From positions 1 through 5,344 of the forward strand of contig RFFY01000111.1 of assembly GCA_003697065.1 (NCBI GenBank): a DNA stretch of 5,344 nt, read 5' to 3'. How positions within the stretch are numbered: position 1 is the first letter of the stretch; every line of letters begins with the position of its first letter. Under the pieces are notes generated by a model. The model worked only from the letters and a program-made list of their open reading frames with translations, made no database searches and had not been told where the DNA came from. The position numbers and the translations under genes were made by a program. Below, in pieces: positions 1-5,344 of the stretch. The stretch is from Actinomyces sp. Lineage in GTDB: Bacteria; Actinomycetota; Acidimicrobiia; Acidimicrobiales; Aldehydirespiratoraceae.

Positions 1-680
1 GCCAGCTCCGGAAGGCGGGGGACGAGGCGGTCGGGGTGCAGGTCGACGGTGCCGGTGCCGTCGGCGACGTCGGCCACGATCTTGAGTCCCACCCACAGGC
101 CGCTGAGACGGGACAGGGCGATGGCGTGGCGGCCCAGGTCGAGGGCTTCCTGGACGTCGCCGGGGTACAGGAGGGGGATGTGGCGATCGGCGAGGGCGGC
201 GGCCGACGAGGAGGGCAGGGTCGAGCTCTTGGCGGCCGGGTCGTCGCCGGCGAGGACGACGACGCCCCCGAGGCGGGAGGTGCCGGCGAACACGCCGTGA
301 CGCATGGCGTCGCCGGCCCGGTCGACGCCCGGCGCCTTGCCGTACCAGATCCCGATGACCCCGTCGTAGAGGGCATCGGGGCGGGAGGCGGCGAGCTGGG
401 AGCCCATGACGGCGGTGGCGGCGAGCTCCTCGTTGACGGCGGGGCGGCAGCGCAGGGGGAGATCGGGCACCGTGGTGGCGGCGGCGGCGACGGCCTTGTC
501 GTAGCCGCCGACGGGTGAGCCGGGGTAACCGGTCACCAAAGCGGCCGTGTTGTGCCCGGCGCGCCGGTCGACCCGGAGTTGTTCGATGGGCAGACGGGCC
601 AGGGCCTGGATGCCGGTCATGAACACGGTGCCGGCGTCGCGGGTGTAGCGGTCGCTCAGGTGGTACTCGGTCAGCGCCAT
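1..680 (-). CDS. Indolepyruvate ferredoxin oxidoreductase, fused type, N-terminal part (cut by left edge)
   Basis: This enzyme oxidatively decarboxylates indolepyruvate and other aryl-pyruvates to acyl-CoA using thiamine diphosphate and ferredoxin, a step in aromatic amino acid catabolism in the cytoplasm. Only 226 codons are visible; fused family members run to roughly 1,100-1,200 residues, so most of the gene lies beyond position 1. Visible motifs are typical of the N-terminal thiamine-diphosphate pyrimidine-binding domain: GYPGSPVGGYD (51-61), VNEELAATAVMGSQ (82-95), DGVIGIWYGKAPGVDRAGD (106-124), AGTS (132-135) and the GDD..AKSSTLP stretch (145-155), then PGDVQEALDLG (173-183) and SGLWVGLK (193-200). 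The Glu in VNEE may be the cofactor-activating glutamate (inference). The ATG at 680-678 is preceded by GGAGGT with a 4-nt gap, which fixes the start. The gene is divergent from an Lrp/AsnC regulator. The 2-oxoacid:ferredoxin oxidoreductase family is secure; the preferred substrate is taken from family resemblance. Confidence 0.93.
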   Translation of the reverse strand, partial: MALTEYHLSDRYTRDAGTVFMTGIQALARLPIEQLRVDRRAGHNTAALVTGYPGSPVGGYDKAVAAAATTVPDLPLRCRPAVNEELAATAVMGSQLAASRPDALYDGVIGIWYGKAPGVDRAGDAMRHGVFAGTSRLGGVVVLAGDDPAAKSSTLPSSSAAALADRHIPLLYPGDVQEALDLGRHAIALSRLSGLWVGLKIVADVADGTGTVDLHPDRLVPRLPEL

Positions 681-684
681 GGCC

Positions 685-690
685 ACCTCC
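685..690 (-). promoter_or_regulatory. Ribosome binding site of the oxidoreductase gene
   Basis: The minus strand reads GGAGGTGGCC directly before the ATG at 680. This near-perfect Shine-Dalgarno sequence supports that start and implies efficient translation. Confidence 0.8.
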
Positions 691-756
691 CGGTCCCGGC
701 GGGACCCGTCGATCTGGCCTTCAGGCTTCCAGACGCGCGGCGCGTACTCAAGGCAT

Positions 757-771
757 CCGAAGGATCTTCGG
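757..771. promoter_or_regulatory. Inverted repeat in divergent control region (possible operator)
   Basis: CCGAAG-GAT-CTTCGG is a perfect 6-bp dyad with a 3-bp centre. It lies in the 217-bp gap between the divergent oxidoreductase and Lrp/AsnC genes, 77 bp upstream of the oxidoreductase start. It could be a protein-binding site or a small hairpin in the oxidoreductase leader transcript. No U-tract follows on either strand, so an intrinsic terminator is unlikely. The remainder of 681-897 shows no RNA gene and no convincing small ORF. I could not place a trustworthy promoter for the oxidoreductase. Confidence 0.35.
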
Positions 772-804
772 CTGAGAGGGTGGTACTCCGCATAGACGCG
801 CTAT

Positions 805-820
805 CGTGACCGAGGTCACG
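805..820. promoter_or_regulatory. Perfect 7-bp inverted repeat, candidate Lrp/AsnC operator
   Basis: CGTGACC-GA-GGTCACG is an exact dyad of 7-bp arms around a 2-bp centre, in the divergent intergenic region. Lrp/AsnC proteins bind as dimers or higher oligomers to dyadic sites and commonly autoregulate while controlling the adjacent divergent gene. A weak plus-strand -10-like hexamer, TATCGT at 802-807, overlaps the left arm, so a bound regulator could block transcription of its own gene; no good -35 is visible. A smaller dyad, ATAG-ACGCG-CTAT, sits just upstream at 792-804. The repeat itself is seen directly; its role and the binding protein are inferred. Confidence 0.5.
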
Positions 821-897
821 CCCCGACGGCCGTGGATTCGTCGGTGCCGACGGCCCGACTCCACGGCCCGGACCGCACCCACGAGACGAGATCGACC

Positions 898-1401
898 ATG
901 CCCGACACCCCCCGCCCCCTCGATGCCGTCGACCGGCGCCTCGTCGCCGCTCTCGGCGCCGACGCCCGCCAGACCAACAAGGCCCTGGCCGAGGCGGCCG
1001 GGGTCGCCCCCTCGACCTCCCTGGAGCGCGTCCGCGAACTGGAGAGGCGGGGTGTGGTGCGCGGCTACCACGCCGACGTCGACCCGGCGGCGCTGGGACG
1101 ACGCCTCCAGGCGGTCGTGGCCGTGCGTCTCCAGCCCAAGACCCAGGCCGTCGTCGAGGAGTTCGTCGACCGGGTCTGGGCCCTGCCCGAGACCCTGGCC
1201 GTGTCGATGGTGTCGGGGGCCGACGACGTCCTCGTCCACCTCGGCGTCACCGGCACCGACCATCTACGGGCCGTCGTGCTCGACTCGATCTCGAACCTCG
1301 AGGGCGTCGTCGACGAACGGACCTCGATCGTCTTCGAGCACCGGCGCAAGCACGTGATCGAGCCCTTCGATCCCGCCACCGGGCTCCCCCTGCGGGACTA
1401 G
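898..1401 (+). CDS. Lrp/AsnC family transcription regulator
   Basis: A cytoplasmic DNA-binding regulator of 167 residues, close to the usual 150-170 for the family. The N-terminal AsnC-type winged helix-turn-helix covers about residues 8-60 (LDAVDRRLVAALGADAR, then TNKALAEAAGVAPSTSLERV, then RELERRGVVRGY). The C-terminal ligand-sensing RAM domain spans about 70-150, with the family-type turn VSGADDVLVHLGV at 105-117. Such proteins sense amino acids or related metabolites. The ATG at 898 is chosen because the protein then begins a few residues before the conserved LDxxDRRLV helix. An in-frame GTG at 832 would add 22 unconserved residues and has no ribosome binding site. The site before 898 is weak (GAG, 7 nt away). 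It is divergent from the indolepyruvate oxidoreductase gene, a natural target, and dyads at 757-771 and 805-820 are candidate operators. The family is secure; effector and target are inferred. Confidence 0.93.
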   Translation: MPDTPRPLDAVDRRLVAALGADARQTNKALAEAAGVAPSTSLERVRELERRGVVRGYHADVDPAALGRRLQAVVAVRLQPKTQAVVEEFVDRVWALPETLAVSMVSGADDVLVHLGVTGTDHLRAVVLDSISNLEGVVDERTSIVFEHRRKHVIEPFDPATGLPLRD

Positions 1402-1402
1402 G

Positions 1403-1428
1403 CGCCGGGACCGGGTCGGAGCCCGGCG
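1403..1428. terminator. GC-rich hairpin between convergent genes, possible terminator
   Basis: CGCCGGG (1403-1409) and CCCGGCG (1422-1428) form a perfect 7-bp stem. An alternative nested stem, CCGGGT/GCCCGG with a CGGA tetraloop, uses 1411-1426. The hairpin begins 2 nt after the TAG of the Lrp/AsnC gene and about 30 nt past the gcvP stop on the other strand. No U-tract follows on either side, so this is not a classical intrinsic terminator. U-less hairpins are frequent at gene ends in high-GC actinobacteria, but their efficiency is uncertain. Confidence 0.35.
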
Positions 1429-1436
1429 GGTGCCGC

Positions 1437-1448
1437 CGAGCCGGCTCG
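1437..1448. repeat. 12-bp perfect palindrome in convergent gap
   Basis: CGAGCCGGCTCG is a perfect palindrome 9 bp beyond the gcvP stop codon. It may contribute to 3'-end structure together with the hairpin at 1403-1428. In DNA this GC-rich, chance is a serious alternative. Confidence 0.3.
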
Positions 1449-1457
1449 ACAGCTCGG

Positions 1458-4343
<2,886 letters not shown>

Positions 4344-4347
4344 GCTT

Positions 4348-4352
4348 CCTCC
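4348..4352 (-). promoter_or_regulatory. Ribosome binding site of gcvP that decides the start
   Basis: GGAGG on the minus strand lies 4 nt upstream of the GTG at 4343. It makes this GTG the preferred start over the GTG at 4361, which is upstream of the site. The same bases are the right arm of a candidate sequestering helix with aptamer 2. Confidence 0.75.
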
Positions 4353-4356
4353 GGTC

Positions 4357-4377
4357 GGCACGCCTGTGGCTCGTGCC
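4357..4377 (-). other. Small hairpin between riboswitch and gcvP ribosome binding site
   Basis: On the minus strand GGCACG (4377-4372) pairs perfectly with CGTGCC (4362-4357) around a 9-nt loop. It lies between the P1 helix of aptamer 2 and the ribosome binding site. No U-run follows, so it is not an intrinsic terminator. It would bring the two arms of the anti-Shine-Dalgarno helix (4394-4388 and 4354-4348) closer together, acting as a spacer stem. It also buries the alternative GTG at 4361. Confidence 0.45.
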
Positions 4378-4380
4378 CCG

Positions 4381-4545
4381 CTCGGTCCCGGAGGCCTGAG
4401 AGATTCGCGGCGGCGGCCGCTTTCCCCTTCGGCGGACCCGTGGGTCGCTCTCCCGAGGCGCCCCTGCGGCGACGGTCCGGTGGCCTGAGAGGTTCCCGGG
4501 GCGGTTGCTCCTTCGGCGCCCCCGTGGCGGGGGACTCTCCCGTCG
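4381..4545 (-). promoter_or_regulatory. Tandem glycine riboswitch (two aptamers) upstream of gcvP
   Basis: This RNA element binds glycine and controls glycine cleavage genes. Read on the minus strand, aptamer 1 covers 4545-4470. Its P1 is CGACGG/CCGTCG, followed by GGGAGAG (4541-4535), a P2 stem CCCCCG/CGGGGG (4533-4528 with 4524-4519), the conserved CCGAAGGAGCAA (4516-4505), CTCTCAGG (4491-4484) and CGGAC. Aptamer 2 covers 4457-4381 and repeats the pattern: P1 CTCGG/CCGAG, GGGAGAG (4454-4448), CCGAAGGGG (4432-4424), a P3 stem GCGGC/GCCGC, CTCTCAGG (4402-4395) and GGGAC. The linker is 12 nt. These signatures, the tandem layout and the position 37 nt before gcvP make the call close to certain. 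Known examples ahead of glycine cleavage genes switch expression on with glycine. Confidence 0.96.
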
Positions 4546-4558
4546 TCGCTGTCGGCGC
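4458..4558 (-). promoter_or_regulatory. Leader-linker (P0) helix of the glycine riboswitch
   Basis: GCGCC in the 5' leader (4558-4554) is complementary over 5 bp to GGCGC in the inter-aptamer linker (4462-4458). Many tandem glycine riboswitches form such a leader-linker helix, with an associated kink-turn that organises the two aptamers. The pairing requires the transcript to start at or upstream of 4558, which agrees with the promoter candidate. I could not confirm the kink-turn G-A pairs by eye. Confidence 0.5.
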
Positions 4559-4565
4559 GCCGGTG

Positions 4566-4594
4566 ACGCTAGCAGGGTGTGCCGGAGGGTGGAA
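4566..4594 (-). promoter_or_regulatory. Candidate promoter for the gcvP riboswitch transcript
   Basis: On the minus strand, TTCCAC (4594-4589) and TAGCGT (4571-4566) are separated by exactly 17 bp. The -10 fits the actinobacterial TAnnnT pattern and is preceded by TGC, an extended -10 element. Transcription would start near 4560, a few bases before the leader strand of the P0 helix. The -35 overlaps a small dyad, GGGTG-TTC-CACCC (4599-4587), which lies just after the stop of the upstream membrane-protein gene. That dyad could be a weak 3'-end hairpin for that gene, but it has no U-tract. Confidence 0.5.
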
Positions 4595-4609
4595 CACCCG
4601 GCGGCGGGA

Positions 4610-5344
4610 TCACAGACCGGCGAACAGGGCGATCATCGCCCCGGCGTTGACGAGAGCGTGGGCCACGATCGAGGGCGCCAGGCGGCCCGTGTGGAGGCGG
4701 CCCCAGCCCAACACGAGCCCCAGGCTGAACAAGATGAGGACGCGGACGGGCTCGAAGTGGACGAGGGCGAAGACGGCGGAGGTGACCACGAGCACCCACC
4801 GTTCGTCCATGCCCCGCTTGACCAGGGCCGACCACCACAGGCCCCGGTAGACGAGCTCCTCGACCACGGGCACGAGGGTGACGGCGAGAACGGCCAGCAG
4901 GATCAGCCAGGCGTTGATCCCGCCCTCGTCGGCGCTGCCGGTGGCCAGGTCGGCGAGACGGGCGGTGGGCTCGGCGGGCACCAGGGTGAAGGTGACGACG
5001 CTGGCGACGCCCGCGGCGAGCAGGGCACCGAACCACACGGCGACGCCCACCAGGAGGTCGCGGGGCTCGAAGCGGAAGGCGAAGTCGCGGGCGAGGCCGT
5101 CGCCTTTGGTGTCGGCCACCCAGCGGACGAACCAGAGTTGGATCAGGGCGGGGAACCCCAGGGCGAGGGGCAGGAGGGGCCCGTCGAGGGTGATCTCGCC
5201 GCCGCCGGTGGCGACGGCGACGAGGCTCGCCAGCACACTGGCGGCGAAGAAGAGGCCCACGGCGGCGAAGGCGTCGCCGAGGCCCCACGACGAGGTGGGC
5301 CGGGGTCCGGCGTCGACGGGTGGGGGCGGCGGCGGGGGCAGGGA
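4610..5344 (-). CDS. CPBP family intramembrane protease-like protein (5' end beyond right edge)
   Basis: This is a multi-pass membrane protein of the CPBP (CAAX protease and bacteriocin-processing, Abi-type) family; members are often putative intramembrane glutamic endopeptidases. Family motifs are in order in the 244 visible residues: EELVYRG (162-168, EExxxR), FALVHFE (192-198, with His196) and HALVN (229-233). These supply the expected catalytic Glu and His and the conserved Asn. About seven hydrophobic segments are visible, near 26-46, 55-77, 96-122, 143-162, 183-197, 200-217 and 222-244. A GTG at 5260 could start a 216-residue form, but the frame stays open to the edge and encodes a proline run (residues 3-9) and then WGLGDAF leading into the first membrane segment. 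The true start is therefore probably outside the window, and 5260 also lacks a ribosome binding site. The substrate cannot be told, and the link to gcvP is probably only positional. Confidence 0.88.
   Translation of the reverse strand, partial: SLPPPPPPPVDAGPRPTSSWGLGDAFAAVGLFFAASVLASLVAVATGGGEITLDGPLLPLALGFPALIQLWFVRWVADTKGDGLARDFAFRFEPRDLLVGVAVWFGALLAAGVASVVTFTLVPAEPTARLADLATGSADEGGINAWLILLAVLAVTLVPVVEELVYRGLWWSALVKRGMDERWVLVVTSAVFALVHFEPVRVLILFSLGLVLGWGRLHTGRLAPSIVAHALVNAGAMIALFAGL

Larger units (their letters stand above)
4348..4394 (-). promoter_or_regulatory. Candidate expression platform: anti-Shine-Dalgarno pairing
   Basis: CCTCCGG (4394-4388), in the 3' part of aptamer 2, is exactly complementary over 7 bp to CCGGAGG (4354-4348), which contains the gcvP ribosome binding site. 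The left arm lies between the conserved CTCTCAGG of the aptamer and its closing P1 strand and takes in part of the conserved GGA. Pairing with the ribosome binding site should therefore compete with a folded, glycine-bound aptamer. The reading is a translational ON switch: without glycine the site is covered, with glycine it is released. The complementarity is seen directly; the mechanism is inferred. Confidence 0.55.

Noticed and set aside
36..518. A 160-codon plus-strand frame opposite the oxidoreductase gene
   Set aside because: It is antisense to clearly conserved oxidoreductase motifs and encodes glycine-rich low-complexity sequence.
832..897. A longer GTG start for the Lrp/AsnC gene
   Set aside because: It adds 22 residues not typical of the family, has no ribosome binding site at a workable distance, and the ATG at 898 gives a normal-length protein.
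4344..4361. The GTG at 4361 as the gcvP start
   Set aside because: The strong GGAGG lies downstream of this codon and in front of the GTG at 4343, and the codon sits in a hairpin.
4357..4377. The GGCACG/CGTGCC hairpin as an intrinsic terminator of a transcription-controlling riboswitch
   Set aside because: It is only 6 bp, has no U-tract, and is followed directly by the ribosome binding site. Translational control fits better.

Overview
The window is very GC-rich, with heavy G/C at third codon positions, strong GGAGG-type ribosome binding sites and GTG starts. This fits a high-GC actinobacterium. An Acidimicrobiia-like member is my best guess, but only from overall style; no taxonomic marker is present. 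The window holds four protein genes, two of them cut by the window edges, and one well-supported structured RNA.

Layout from left to right. (1) Positions 1-680, minus strand: the N-terminal 226 residues of a large, fused-type indolepyruvate ferredoxin oxidoreductase, running off the left edge. (2) Positions 681-897: a divergent control region with two clear inverted repeats. (3) Positions 898-1401, plus strand: an Lrp/AsnC-family transcription regulator, the natural candidate to control the oxidoreductase. (4) Positions 1402-1457: a short convergent gap with a GC-rich hairpin and a 12-bp palindrome. (5) Positions 1458-4343, minus strand: a complete single-chain glycine dehydrogenase (gcvP, P-protein of the glycine cleavage system). 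(6) Positions 4344-4609: the gcvP leader, with a promoter candidate, a tandem (two-aptamer) glycine riboswitch and a candidate ribosome-binding-site sequestering helix. (7) Positions 4610-5344, minus strand: a CPBP-family (CAAX protease-like) membrane protein that enters from the right edge.

The two metabolic genes both concern amino-acid breakdown. The oxidoreductase handles aryl-pyruvates from aromatic amino acid transamination and is probably controlled by the Lrp-type regulator. GcvP decarboxylates glycine and appears to be switched on by glycine through the riboswitch. The other glycine cleavage genes (gcvT, gcvH) are not in the window, so gcvP looks like a stand-alone unit here. The membrane protein seems unrelated.

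I found no evidence for an undescribed system. The most interesting part is the gcvP leader, where a complete regulatory mechanism can be read: leader-linker helix, two aptamers, and a 7-bp anti-Shine-Dalgarno pairing that overlaps the second aptamer.
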